Shown one piece after another: positions 50,879 to 62,814 of a stretch of 64,000 bases of DNA. The stretch spans positions 6,014,001 through 6,078,000 of the forward strand of contig CM055823.1 of the NCBI GenBank assembly GCA_029582265.1, in the 5' to 3' direction. The DNA is from Zoroaster sp. YZ-2022. Its lineage: Eukaryota; Echinodermata; Asteroidea; Forcipulatida; Zoroasteridae. The notes beneath the pieces were generated by a model. The model did no database searches. It was given only the letters and a program-made list of their open reading frames with translations, and was not told where the DNA came from. The position numbers and the translations under genes were made by a program. Within the stretch, counting starts at the first letter, position 1; each line of letters begins with the position of its first letter.

Positions 50879-51226
50879 CCCTCCTACTTCTGGTACCTTT
50901 TTCATACAAGTTGAAGCACCATTTGAAACCATTCGCTTTTGTGGTTTTGAATGGTGAAATAACTGTGTACAGTATTGATTTCCCCAAATGGTTTTGAATG
51001 GTAGGTCAGCTAATGCAAAACCTTGTTCGGATCTTTCCAAATGGTAGTACAGCTAACACAAAACCTTGTTTGGATACTTCTAAGTGGTGAATCAATGGAC
51101 CCTCTATGCATTTGAATGGATTTGAATGGTAAGCTTGCTACCAACACTGTTCAAATGGTATCACCATGTGTGTACAAAACCAATGGGCAATTTTGAATGG
51201 TTTCAAATGGTCAAACAGTAGGAGGG
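50879..51226 (+). mobile_element. TTAA MITE with TTTGAATGG repeats
   Basis: TTAA at 50875-50878 and 51227-51230. Ends CCCTCCTACT and AGTAGGAGGG, like family A. The interior is unrelated: GTTTTGAATGGT and CATTTGAATGG motifs about ten times. 120 bp upstream of the AP2A ATG. Confidence 0.87.
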
Positions 51227-51230
51227 TTAA

Positions 51231-51503
51231 AGGTGCCATGGTCCGAGCGGTTTAGTGCATCGGATTTGTGTTCTGATTTCATCAGAATGTGGGTTTGAGT
51301 CCTGGCTATGACCATGGTGCTTGTGTCCCTGAGCAAAACACTTAACTATAATTGCTTCTCTTCACCCAGGAGTGTAAATGGGGACCTGTGAGGGCAGAGA
51401 TGGTACATGTAATTGTGTTTGATTAAACTCATTGCGCTACACATTTGGCAGCATGGGCTGCATACTCCCCAGGGAGTTGAGATGGTTCTAGGAATGATAT
51501 AAC
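51231..51503 (+). repeat. SINE copy 8, ACCATGG-head subfamily, tail lost
   Basis: Head TGGTCCGAGCGG with box B GGGTTTGAGTCC, body as in the others, ends at ATGATATAAC, where copy 9 starts. Confidence 0.85.
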
Positions 51504-51504
51504 T

Positions 51505-51856
51505 GGAGTGTCGTGGCTGAGCGGTCTAGCTTACCGGACTCAAGTTCTGGTGTGAGCAGCAGAATGTGGGTTCGAAACCCGGCCGTGACACTTGTGTCCT
51601 TGAGCAAGACACTTAACCATAATTTCTTCTCTCCACCCAGGGGTTAAATGGGTACCTGTGAGGGCAGAGTTGGTTGATTAGCCCTATATGCGCTGTAATG
51701 GCAGCAATTGAGCTGTATACTCCCCAGGGAGCTGAGATGGTTTCAGGAATGATTTATGAGCCTTATGAGCAGGGGTAATAATATAATGTGCCTTGAGCAC
51801 CACTTAGTTGGTGGATACGTGCACTATAAGTCCACACATTATTATTATTATTATTA
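51505..51856 (+). repeat. SINE copy 9, full length
   Basis: Head with box A TGGCTGAGCGG and box B GGTTCGAAACC (one change), body, tail and (ATT)n. Placed directly after copy 8, in the putative first intron or promoter region of AP2A. Confidence 0.92.
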
Positions 51857-51959
51857 ACTGGCCCGATGACAGAGGTAATAATGTTCATGTGCCAAGATCG
51901 TCAAAACTTGGCGGATACCGGCGCAATGTGTCCATTATTATTAAATGAAAGATGTAACA

Positions 51960-53000
51960 TATTGGTATTTGGTAATATCAGAAGTCTACCTACATGAAGT
52001 GTGCCACTCGTGTACTTACGGCACAGTACTCCAAGAACAATGGATTTGGCCAATTTGGGACGTATTGTTCCACAGACCGACGTGCAAGGTCTCAAAAAGA
52101 AGCAGTGCAGTCTGGGAGACTTGCCCGACGTGTGAGTTTAGTGCATTCACCCCACAGCTGATGGTTCATGCGCGTCTAGTTTAAAGGGGGACTGACATGG
52201 ATTTAAATCAAACAGTTAAATATGTGATCGTTTTATTCTTTTATATCAGTAAAAGATCAATACAATTTTTGTTTTGTGTTTTTATTGTTTTTGAGAGTGT
52301 TATTTTACCATTGTAAAAATGCCCCCCACTTTTACGCCCTGCACGGAGGAGCTGTTCGTGACGTCATGTCGGGAAGAGAAATTTGGCTCAAAACTCGGCT
52401 CAAAATGATCGCTGCACAAAACTATGTGAGCCGATGGACCTGACCACTTTACTCTTGTCAGTCGAACTTTGCTCGTCCAAATACGGCGATTTTTGGGTCA
52501 CTTGGGAACAGATGAAGGCTAACACCGTCTTTGGTGGTGTTGTTGCATCCTGCAGAAACACATCTTGCCGGCATTTTATTAGTTCCGGAAACAAAAATCA
52601 CGGAAGAAATGAAATCGACGCTACGTGTGTGAAACGTTTGTATGTACATGTACATCATGTACACATCGGATCTTCCCGACCTTACGTCACATATTTATGC
52701 AAATGAAGCTTCCACCATGGGCAGGGTTGCCTCCCCCAAACACTTCAAACATTGTTTTAAAATACTTGTACTCAGAAATCAATGATTAAATAGACACAGG
52801 TGGGTCTCAAAAACAATATTTTATTACAAAACGCCTTAAGTACACACACAATAAAGGATGTCAGTCCCCCTTTAAGATCACGTGCAATACGGCAGGCCGG
52901 ACAGTAGCAAAACTTTGTGCATATGCGCATTTGGAGTACAATGCCATGGTATGGATTACAGCAGGCTGGCACACTTCATGTACATGTAGGTAATAGACTT
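51960..53000. repeat. dispersed element whose ends match the 63-bp array unit
   Basis: Left AGAAGTCTACCTACATGAAG and TGTGCCACTCGTGTACTTAC, right (inverted) GGCACACTTCATGTACATGT and GTAGGTAATAGACTTCC. The element between is split by the TTAA element at 52185-52871. Confidence 0.7.
52185..52871 (-). mobile_element. Kolobok-like TTAA element with THAP remnant
   Basis: TTAA at 52181-52184 and 52872-52875. Ends AGGGGGACTGACAT and ATGTCAGTCCCCCT. On the minus strand ATG 52574 reads MPARCVSAGCNNTTKDGVSL and HLFPSDPK, the start of a THAP zinc finger (C-x4-C, HLFP). After a frameshift GSHSFVQRSF resembles the domain's end. THAP plus TTAA is the Kolobok combination. Confidence 0.72.
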
Positions 53001-53109
53001 CCCGTAATGTTTCATTTCAGACTTTCGAGACATTGTTGATGTTGGGTAACGTGCAAGTCTAAGATGGCACACTACACGTTTATTCATCCTGTGGTTTGAT
53101 AAGCAGTAT

Positions 53110-53236
53110 TAACCCTAACCCCCTATAGGTATTCTGGCTAGGAACCTTCTTTAACCCTAACCCCCTATAGGTATTCTGGCTAGGAACCTTCTTTAACCCT
53201 AACCCCCTATAGGTATTCTGGCTAGGAACCTTCCTC
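53110..53236 (+). repeat. 42-bp tandem repeat, 3 copies
   Basis: Unit TAACCCTAACCCCCTATAGG TATTCTGGCTAGGAACCTTC TT. Another TTAACCC-start repeat amplified at its end. Confidence 0.92.
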
Positions 53237-53299
53237 AATCCTCCAAAATCCATCAGTGCACTTTTGGAAACATGCCCTTATCTTCAAAATGCACCATGC

Positions 53300-54980
53300 A
53301 TTTTCGTTGATCTTTCATATTCAGCGCTTATGGCCTGTACTTCTTGCCAGGTAGTAATTTCCCCCCATTTGAAGAGGTGAAAGTACTAGTAGGGTTTTCA
53401 GTTGAAAAATTATTCCTAAACCAATATGCTCAATATTTATATCAAATTAAAGGTCTTGATGAAAGAAATACAATGGTTTTTAAATCAAGAAAATCGGACG
53501 AGTAGTTTTTGAGGAATCCTGTTTTATTTAATCAAATATACAGCATTCAATGAAGCGCGACTGTCCATACACTGTGTACATCCCTAATGACACCAAAACC
53601 GTTGAATCAGCCTACACACACCGTAATACACACGCACAGCATTCGTGCTCGTTTCCCTCATAAGAGCTTTTGAAAGGGTGTAAAAACTACACTCTCCGCT
53701 CAAAACTAAACAAAATTACGGCTCAAAACTTTCACATATGATAGAAAAGAGGTGTAAAATTCATTCAGACACCGCTCTTACCTTTCAACTTGAAGATTTC
53801 ACCTCGAAAAAACGGTGTTTACTTTTTATCTCTTCGTAACTTCGGTTGTAGAGTAGTTATGGAGATCGAGCAAGCATGGGTATGTAAAGGAGCCATTTGA
53901 CTCAATAGGGAAACCCGTTTTCATGTCAATGACAATGTACTCGGGCGCGGAGACAGCTCTGAAGTGGATGCCCTCAGCAGAGCGCGGCAAATTTTACGCG
54001 CCGAATGTGCCTGATCTCGGAACACTTCGCGAAAGGCTGGGCGGGACGAGAGTGGTTCATTCATAAAAACCTAGGCTTTCGCACGTACTTCCGATTGCTA
54101 TTTTATGTACATTGTTGGATAGCTGAAACTATAAGCTTTCCAATGAGCTATTACATGTAAGATTTTGACAGGTAAAAGTAGTAAAAAAATTTGATTTAAA
54201 ATTTTGATGTTTTTTGTTGCGGGCGATGCGTTGTACGTGTGGCGGGCTTCGGTCAAGCATGTACAAACTGAAAATCCTACTATAAAGGATCCTTCTATTT
54301 TCTGAACGGGAGGATTTTTTAGAAGGGAAATCAAGTCCGAAAACCATCATAAAAGTGGATTTTAAAGATACTTTTCGCTTTCTGTACCACCAAAAATCGA
54401 TAGAATGATTTTTTAAGTGGTTAGTGGTTGCAAAAAAAATCCAAAAAAAGCCCTTAAAAAGTGGTGGCCGGATACGACATTCTTTCCAAAAAAAAACTTA
54501 AATAAAAAGTGGCAGTCGGATACGACATTCTTTCCCAAAAATTTCCAGAAATTATCAGTAAAACATGGGTAGGCCTTATACATCTTTAAAACAAGAAATT
54601 GGCAAGACTGACCCAACCTCACAAATCAATGAATGGCACCACACAGGGGGTCTGCCAATAAGTACCTAAATTCAAATATTTAAATTATACCTGCTCGCTT
54701 GTGTTCCCCTTGCCTTGGCTTAAGTCCTTAACTATTTTTAAATTTTAATTTGCAAAAAAAAAAAATGTATTCTGCATTTTCTCCAGCAGATGACATCTGA
54801 ATGTGCAGGCCAACATTAACGAATTTGTGGGCGAGTTTACTGACAGTGACACACGACCATTTATAACGACATGCATTTGCAGTGTTAACGGTAACGTTAT
54901 ATACGAGATTCACAAAATCAGGATGCCCAATTATCAAGAAAAACCAAGTAAAAATACATCAAAAATACTTCAAACTCGTC
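53300..54980. other. upstream of AP2A, nothing recognised
   Basis: No ORF, known repeat or array seen. Two 45-bp-apart copies of CGGATACGACATTCTTTCC (54471-54540) form a short local duplication. Confidence 0.45.
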
Positions 54981-54988
54981 CCACTCAC

Positions 54989-55115
54989 CAGATATAACCT
55001 CTGGTCCCTCCTTGATTCATAAAAAATGAATCGGAAATGGAGAACTTATCGACTAGATTGTCGAACGGATATCTCTGTCTCAACCTTCCTGTGAGAACAT
55101 GGCCGCCATTACAGA
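54989..55115 (-). promoter_or_regulatory. candidate AP2A promoter and untranslated first exon
   Basis: On the minus strand GTAATGGCGGCCATG lies at about 55097-55111, a good match to the YY1 motif that often sits just downstream of housekeeping-gene start sites. About 120 bp further on, at 54988-54987, is a strong donor, ATCTG|GTGAGTGGG. With possible acceptors 20-40 bp upstream of the AP2A ATG, this could be a non-coding first exon. Inference from motifs only; it could belong to another transcript. Confidence 0.4.
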
Positions 55116-55818
55116 AAAGACACTTGCCTTAGAATTTATCCGTCAGCATCCACAATAACTGGTACCCGGTTTTTCGTTTTTTACCTGTACTTCACCCAGC
55201 GCCCGCCGCCAACGCTCAATTTATTACCTATATTATTTAGGATTATTTATCAAAAGAACACAATTATAATTTTGAAAATTGTATAAAAACCTCAATTCAC
55301 ATCCTACCAAAAGTTGCACTACAAACCAGTGGTGTATTTTTTTAAATTAATTAAGGGGCATAATTCCAATGACCGCCCCTAAACCCCACGCCATGATCCT
55401 AAACGTTAGCTTCTCGAGTCCCAATTTTTTGAGTTTTTGGAATTTGGAAGATTGGGGAAAAGTGATTTTTGGGGGGGGGGGGGGGGGAATATTTTGCACA
55501 AAATTTGGGGGTCCACCTAGGGAAAATTTTGAGAACATTAAAAACAAAAATTGAAAACTATTGTAGGCCTAAAATAAATAGGGCCCTAAATTAATTACAT
55601 TTTAAGAAAAAATCCTTTGAAATGTTGTATCAACTTTTGTAAATTTAAAAAAATATTTTACATAATTTCCCCAAAAATTATTGATAAAGATTGGAAGATT
55701 TTAGAAATTTGGGAAAAATTAAATTGAAAAATTGAGAAAAAAATTAAAATTGTCATCATCGTTGAAAACAATGGTATACCATTTTGGGTTTATATATATA
55801 TTGGGTTTATATATATAT

Positions 55819-56156
55819 AATAATGTGTGGACTTATATAGTGCACGTATCCACCAACTGAGTGGTGCTCAAGGCGCATTATATCATTACCCCTGCTCATA
55901 AGGCTCATAAATCATTCCTGAAACCATCTCAGCTCCCTGGGGAGAATACAGCTCAATTGCTGCCATTACAGCACATATAGGGCTAATCAACCAACTCTGC
56001 CCTCACAGGTACCCATTTAACCCCTGGGTGGAGAGAAGCAATTATGGTTAAGTGTCTTGCTCAAGGAGGACACAAGTGTCACGGCCGGGATTCGAACCCA
56101 CATTCTGCTGCTAACCAGAACTTGAGTCCGGTAAGCTAGACCACTCGGCCACGACA
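55819..56156 (-). repeat. SINE copy 10, full length
   Basis: Reverse-strand SINE with box B near 56090, flanked by TATATATA runs on both sides (55789-55818, 56157-56172), a likely AT-rich target duplication. Confidence 0.92.
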
Positions 56157-57824
56157 ATATATATATATATTGATATAAAGTGATACTGATAAAATTGTTC
56201 AAAGACCCCCCTCCAACCCCCCCCCCCCCCCCCTCCACCCCCCGGTTCGCCACTGCGTCAACCTCAGCTCATGAAACAAAACATTTAGTACAAATTTTAA
56301 TGACTAGTTGAATATTTAACATTTGTTATCTAACATTATAATAAACATTCTTTGTTGATCAGTCGGTGGGGGGGGGGGATGCCGGCAGACATGTAGTTAA
56401 TGATGTTTGATAAAAAGATAATTAAGTTTACGAATAATTTTTGTCACCGCCTGAATATTTGGTTTCGCTGACAAGGTCAAATCGTATAACACAGTGTGTA
56501 TGCGCGAAATTCACAGCCTTACATCATACAGCAAAGACTGGAGAATGGTTACCAGTGAACTACAGCTCTCAAGTCGATCCCGCCCCCTATGGCCTACAAA
56601 CCACGGTCTCAAAATAACAAAGAGCTGTTTCTTTTTGGTGTGAACAAAATCATTGAAATTCAATTTTCAAAGATGTCAAAGAAGTCTCACAACATGTCTA
56701 TTTTGTCGTTTTCTCGTGGTTTCACTTGAAATGAAATTGAAAGTGTGGAAGTTGTCACGGTCGATGTGGTTATTTTAACGGATGGAAACTAATGTTTTCC
56801 ATTTATGGGTGGAGCGGTAATGTACAGCGCTTACGAGGTCTACCCAACATGTGTCATGTGACAAATTAATGAGATTGGCAAATATAGGGGGCGCTGTTTC
56901 ATTTGGTAAAACCCTGTGAACTTTGTGATGACATTTTCGACTTAAAGCTGTGTCGCCGCGTGTTTTCCAGGGTTTCTTCCCGGCTATTTTCTTTTTCATC
57001 GAAATACTTTACATGAGGAAAATAATAACAAACAAACAAACAAAATTTACATATTTCACAAAACAATCGTGAAAAGTTTGCTTTTACTGTAAAGTTGTCC
57101 CAAAATTCATGATGGCTGGTCCTGTCATTAATGCAATTGGGAACATTATTGTTAAACCAAGCTTCTACAATTATTTTAATAAAAAAATATCTTGTTTCAA
57201 GTTGTTGGTTTTCTATCTAAAACATAATTAGCATTTAGCAAAAAGTGTCGGTATAAAAACGAAAAACATGGGCAATGCATCTTTAAATACTGTGTACCGT
57301 CTATGACTCTGCATGACATATTTTCAGCAAACGGTTGTTTGACTTTAATTTTCTACTGTGTTTTTATTGGGCAAGTTGCCAAAATAATATGAACACCTTT
57401 GGTGTCGTTTTTAACACCCAAGTTTTTGAAGTTTATGCCAATACATGAAATGACTTTGTTCAACAACGAAAACATTGAAAGCTTATGGTTGTCACCACCT
57501 GTATGTTAATAACAACCCTCGAAAGAACACACACCACTTATGCGCGCATTACCCTGATATCAATCGCCTGTCAATTGGTTTTTAATTAGATCGTGTACTT
57601 GATGACGCCCATTAGCCAGCATGTGCATGCAATTTAATCCAGCATGTGTGAACCATCTCAGCGTCTGTATCTATACAATATTATGTTAGTTCAAGAACAA
57701 CACAATCCTCGTTAAACTGTTGTGTACACTAATGCTCTCGCATTGACAACAAATCGCCTGTGTAAATTGACCCTTAAAACACTCATATTTCAATAACAAC
57801 ATTCACTTCTAATTTTTCTAATTA
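56157..57824. other. intergenic, nothing recognised
   Basis: AT-rich with poly-C and poly-G runs. 56460-56990 is less AT-rich, but I see no convincing exon. Confidence 0.4.
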
Positions 57825-57825
57825 A

Positions 57826-58198
57826 ATGTTATGCCCCTCTCGCAAGTTACGTTCCAGTGCAAAATTTCTGCTGGCTGAACAAAAGTCTAAACATTCTTGG
57901 GGTGACAGATCTTTTGAAGTTGTGGCTCCACGCCTTTGGAATGATTTGCCTCTGTACATTCGTGAATCTCAAACTATTTACTCCTTCAAGAAAAACTTAA
58001 AAACTCATCTTATGTGTATTGCCTATAAGGACTACTAACATTCATTTATGCATTTTTATCTTTTGTTTAGTATTATATTGCATTTGCTATTGTATTGTTA
58101 TGCTATTGTATGATTTCTTGTTTTCTGTAAAGCGCCTTGAGCACTTCTTGGTGGATATGTGCTCATTATAAATCTTCTGTATTATTATTATTATTATT
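57826..58198 (+). mobile_element. LINE 3' end (ORF2 C-terminus plus UTR), possible SINE partner
   Basis: The 5'-truncated ORF2 end reads SWGDRSFEVVAPRLWNDLPL and YIRESQTIYSFKKNLKTHL, a CR1/L2-type C-terminus, with a stop at 58036-58038. The 3' UTR ends AAAGCGCCTTGAGCACTTCT, TGGTGGATATGTGCTCATTA and (ATT)n, closely matching the tail of the window's SINE. Confidence 0.82.
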
Positions 58199-59287
58199 CT
58201 ATCCCTTTTCCATGCTCATATCGCGCGATTAATTTTATAATCACTTGGTACAAGTGGGATGTAAAAAACAATCAACAGACGCGCCGAAGACGTGGGTAAT
58301 TAATTCTCAAAAGCTTTTACTTTTTGTAGTAGGGTCCTTTCACAACAACCATCTTTATACTTGGAAATCTCGAAAAAACCATAAATGATGATAGTTTTAG
58401 ATAAAGCCTCATTAGTGTAAATCATAGTGTTTGTCAGCAATACCTTCGTGTACCTTTTGAACGCCATATTTTGTAAATGGAAACCCTGTTTTATGAGGAA
58501 AACCAACACAAAAACGTTGTAAGCATTATTTATGAATCTATATATGGAACATTCCGGTGGACAAAAAGTGGGTGTATACCTACATCCCCACCCCCGGAAT
58601 GTGGGGGTGGGGAGTTGTGATCCTCTGTACCATCTCCCTGTTGAACAGAAGGTTTATACACCAACATCCCCACTCCACCCCACCCCACCCCATCCCCGGA
58701 TTGCAGTGGGTGGGGTCGTATCGTATAAATTTTACTTCAAATCAATTTGAATCTTGCGCGGTATAGACCTCGATAGGTAATCTCCACCCCCACTCCCCAA
58801 CATTGCATTTGTTCATTATGAGCTCAAACAGTGCACTAATACAAAAGCGACAGCCGTTTTTCTAAATCACCTCCTTCACAATTCTAGCGAGAAGTCATGG
58901 ATGTTTTATTGAACCAATGAGATAACACAACCATTCCACTCATGCGCTATCTGTTCCCAAGTTCGTCTGTTTGCCAATCGTCTTATAAGCCTCTCTCTGG
59001 TTGGCCAAGTATCGATGGTGGGCCTATACCCACAATAAAAGCCCGACGCCCATAAGTCACTTACGCGGCATGGTTATTTTATTACTAGTTTACACAAAGT
59101 ACACATTGTCAAATTCGTATGTTTCTGTAACAGCATACAGTTAATGACAAGTCTCTTATAAATGTTATATTTATGGCTTGGTATTGCTGTTATAAAACGG
59201 GCAATTTCTTTTGTCTGTAAACCATGGAGTATAAGCCCTCAATTGAGATTTCCACGTGCGTTTTTTCGCGATCCGCGGCTGTGATTT
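58199..59287. other. intergenic, nothing recognised
   Basis: Two CACCCC-rich stretches (58575-58610, 58660-58700) in partly inverted arrangement. No gene seen. Confidence 0.4.
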
Positions 59288-59531
59288 GGTATATAATGCC
59301 ATGTAAGCATTATGCAAGCCAAACACAACTTTGGCGTCAACGAGTTGTCTGCATCACAGCTGTCTATTCGGCTTACTAGTATATTTTCCTCAGATTGAGT
59401 GAAGATCTTTTATCAGATGTTTATTTCATAGCAAAACACAACAATAAGTCGTTATTTTATAGTCAATTTAGTTAAAAATTAATCACCTTTTGGAGGATTT
59501 ACAGTTTTTGCCGATCATTACTGGAAATCAG
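59288..59531 (+). promoter_or_regulatory. candidate TATA promoter and untranslated exon of the right-hand gene
   Basis: TATATAAT at 59290-59297 could be a TATA box, placing a start near 59320. A strong donor, AAATCAG|GTGAGC, at 59531/59532 would close a non-coding exon. It pairs with the acceptor at 63425-63426, leaving a 3.9-kb intron that contains the 54-bp array. There is no transcript evidence. Confidence 0.35.
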
Positions 59532-59879
59532 GTGAGCATTATCCTTTAATAATTTTATTCTTCGAATTCACAAAATTGCTTGCATTTTTTTGTCTGAAAC
59601 AACAGTTTACACTGCAAAATTTTAGTAACACCGTTGTTAATTAGCCAACTAATTACATTAATAAATAGCGATACAAATTCAACATTGTTATTTAAAATAG
59701 TATAGGTCTACTTGGTGAAAACATGGATCTGGTGTGAATCACTTCAGATAAAAATAATAATTTTAATGACTTATTTTCAGAACGGTTTTGGACTTGTTGT
59801 TCCCCGTCTGGTTTTAGAAACTCAACTGAAAAGTTCCTTTGATAAAACAATATTAATAAATATTAATAAATATTAATAA

Positions 59880-62513
59880 ATAGAGAATTAGCTGTTGCAA
59901 ACAGGTTACCAACCTAAAGGACCTGTAGTATAAATAGAGAATTAGCTGTTGCAAACAGCTTACCAACCTAAAGGACCTGTAGTATATAGAGAATTAGCTG
60001 TTGCAAACGCTTACCAACCTAAAGGACCTGTAGTACAAATAGAGAATTAGCTGTTGCAAACAGCTTGCCAACCTAAAGGACCTGTAGTATAAATAGAGAA
60101 TTAGCTGTTGCAAACTGCTTACCAACCTAAAGGACCTGTAGTGTTGCAAACTGCTTACCAACCTAAAGGACCTGTAGTATATAGAGAATTAGCTGTTGCA
60201 AACTGCTTACCAACCTAAAGGACCTGTAGTATAAATAGAGAATTAGCTGTTGCAATGCTTACCAACCTAAAGGACCTGTGGTATAAATAGAGAATTAGCT
60301 GTTGCAAACTGCTTACCAACCTAAAGGACCTGTAGTATAAATAGCGAATTAGCTGTTGCAAACAGCTTACCAACCTAAAGGACCTGTAGTATAAATAGAG
60401 AATTAGCTGTTGCAAACTGCTTACCAACCTAAAGGACCTGTAGTATAAATAGAGAATTAGCTGTTGCAAACTGCTTACCAACCTAAAGGACCTGTAGTAT
60501 AAATAGAGAATTAGCTGTTGCAAACTGCTTACCAACCTAAAGGACCTGTAGTATATAGAGAATTAGCTGTTGCAAACTGCTTACCAACCTAAAGGACCTG
60601 TAGTATAAATAGAGAATTAGCTGTTGCAAACTGCTTACCAACCTAAAGGACCTGTAGTATATAGAGAATTAGCTGTTGCAAACTGCTTACCAACCTAAAG
60701 GACCTGTAGTATAAATAGAGAATTAGCTGTTGCAAACTGCTTACCAACCTAAAGGACCTGTGGTATAAATAGAGAATTAGCTGTTGCAAACTGCTTACCA
60801 ACCTGAAGGACCTGTAGTATAAATAGAGAATTAGCTGTTGCAAACTGCTTACCAACCTAAAGGAACTGTAGTATAAATAGAGAATTAGCTGTTGCAAACT
60901 GCTTACCAACCTAAAGGACCTGTAGTATAAATAGAGAATTAGCTGTTGCAAACTGCTTACCAACCTAAAGGACCTGTGGTATAAATAGAGAATTAGCTGT
61001 TGCAAACTGCTTACCAACCTAAAGGACCTGTGGTATAAATAGAGAATTAGCTGTTGCAAACTGCTTACCAACCTAAGGGACCTGTAGTATAAATAGAGAA
61101 TTAGCTGTTGCAAACTGCTTACCAACCTAAAGGACCTGTAGTGTTGCAAACTGCTTACCAACCTAAAGGACCTGTAGTATATAGAGAATTAGCTGTTGCA
61201 AACAGCTTACCAACCTAAAGGACCTGTAGTATATAGAGAATTAGCTGTTGCAAAATGCTTACCAACCTAAAGGACCTGTAGTACAAATAGAGAATTAGCT
61301 GTTGCAAACAGCTTACCAACCTAAAGGACCTGTAGTATAAATAGAGAATTAGCTGTTGCAGACTGCTTACCAACCTAAAGGACCTGTAGTATAAATAGAG
61401 AATTAGCTGTTGCAAACAGCTTACCAACCTAAAGGACCTGTAGTATAAATAGAGAATTAGCTGTTGCAAACTGCTTACCAACCTAAAGGACCTGTAGTGT
61501 TGCAAACTGCTTACCAACCTAAAGGACCTGTAGTATATAGAGAATTAGCTGTTGCAAACTGCTTACCAACCTAAAGGACCTGTAGTATAAATAGAGAATT
61601 AGCTGTTGCAATGCTTACCAACCTAAAGGACCTGTGGTATAAATAGAGAATTAGCTGTTGCAAACTGCTTACCAACCTAAAGGACCTGTAGTATAAATAG
61701 CGAATTAGCTGTTGCAAACAGCTTACCAACCTAAAGGACCTGTAGTATAAATAGAGAATTAGCTGTTGCAAACTGCTTACCAACCTAAAGGACCTGTAGT
61801 ATAAATAGAGAATTAGCTGTTGCAAACTGCTTACCAACCTAAAGGACCTGTAGTATAAATAGAGAATTAGCTGTTGCAAACTGCTTACCAACCTAAAGGA
61901 CCTGTAGTATATAGAGAATTAGCTGTTGCAAACTGCTTACCAACCTAAAGGACCTGTAGTATAAATAGAGAATTAGCTGTTGCAAACTGCTTACCAACCT
62001 AAAGGACCTGTAGTATATAGAGAATTAGCTGTTGCAAACTGCTTACCAACCTAAAGGACCTGTGGTATAAATAGAGAATTAGCTGTTGCAAACTGCTTAC
62101 CAACCTGAAGGACCTGTAGTATAAATAGAGAATTAGCTGTTGCAAACTGCTTACCAACCTAAAGGAACTGTAGTATAAATAGAGAATTAGCTGTTGCAAA
62201 CTGCTTACCAACCTAAAGGACCTGTGGTATAAATAGAGCATTAGCTGTTGCAAACTGCTTACCAACCTAAAGGACCTGTGGTATAAATAGAGCATTAGCT
62301 GTTGCAAACTGCTTACCAACCTAAAGGACCTGTGGTATAAATAGAGCATTAGCTGTTGCAAACTGCTTACCAACCTAAAGGACCTGTAGTATAAATAGAG
62401 AATTAGCTGTTGCAAACTGCTTACCAACCTAAGGGACCTGTAGTATAAATAGAGAATTAGCTGTTGCAAACTGCTTACCAACCTAACTAAAGGACCTGTA
62501 TAGTATAAATGCA
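59880..62513 (+). repeat. 54-bp tandem array, about 48 copies
   Basis: Unit TATAAATAGAGAATTAGCTG, TTGCAAACTGCTTACCAACC, TAAAGGACCTGTAG, with 51-bp (TATATAGAG) and shorter variants. A block from about 60130 is repeated at +1356 (same variant pattern), showing higher-order duplication. Frames on the minus strand (repeat RSFRLVSSLQQLILYLYY) follow from the unit size and are not judged genes. Confidence 0.97.
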
Positions 62514-62814
62514 AAATAATTGTTATTGGCCTTACGTTACGTACGAACCTAGCTAGCAGGTTCTTTCCCAAAGGCAAAGTTGTTATATTTAATTGTAAAT
62601 ATATCGTCAAATTCTCTAAAATGTGAGCATATTTTTTGATAAATTGTCAGAGATTAGTTTTTTGACATATTTCTTGAAAACTAGAGGGTTAAAATGAATA
62701 CTAAAGGTGTACTTTAAGTGATTTAATTATGTAAAATTTTGTATCAAATAATTTTAAAATTTTAAAATTTTTAAATTCATATGTTATAAATATATAAGAA
62801 TTAAAGAGACAATA
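62514..62814. other. AT-rich DNA after the 54-bp array, nothing recognised
   Basis: Mostly A/T-rich; no coding or repeat signal beyond low complexity. Confidence 0.45.

Noticed and set aside
52383..52706. 107-residue plus-strand open frame
   Set aside because: Antisense shadow of the THAP remnant in the Kolobok-like element.
60215..62610. Four open frames of 100-203 residues on the minus strand
   Set aside because: By-products of the 54-bp array; broken wherever unit length varies.
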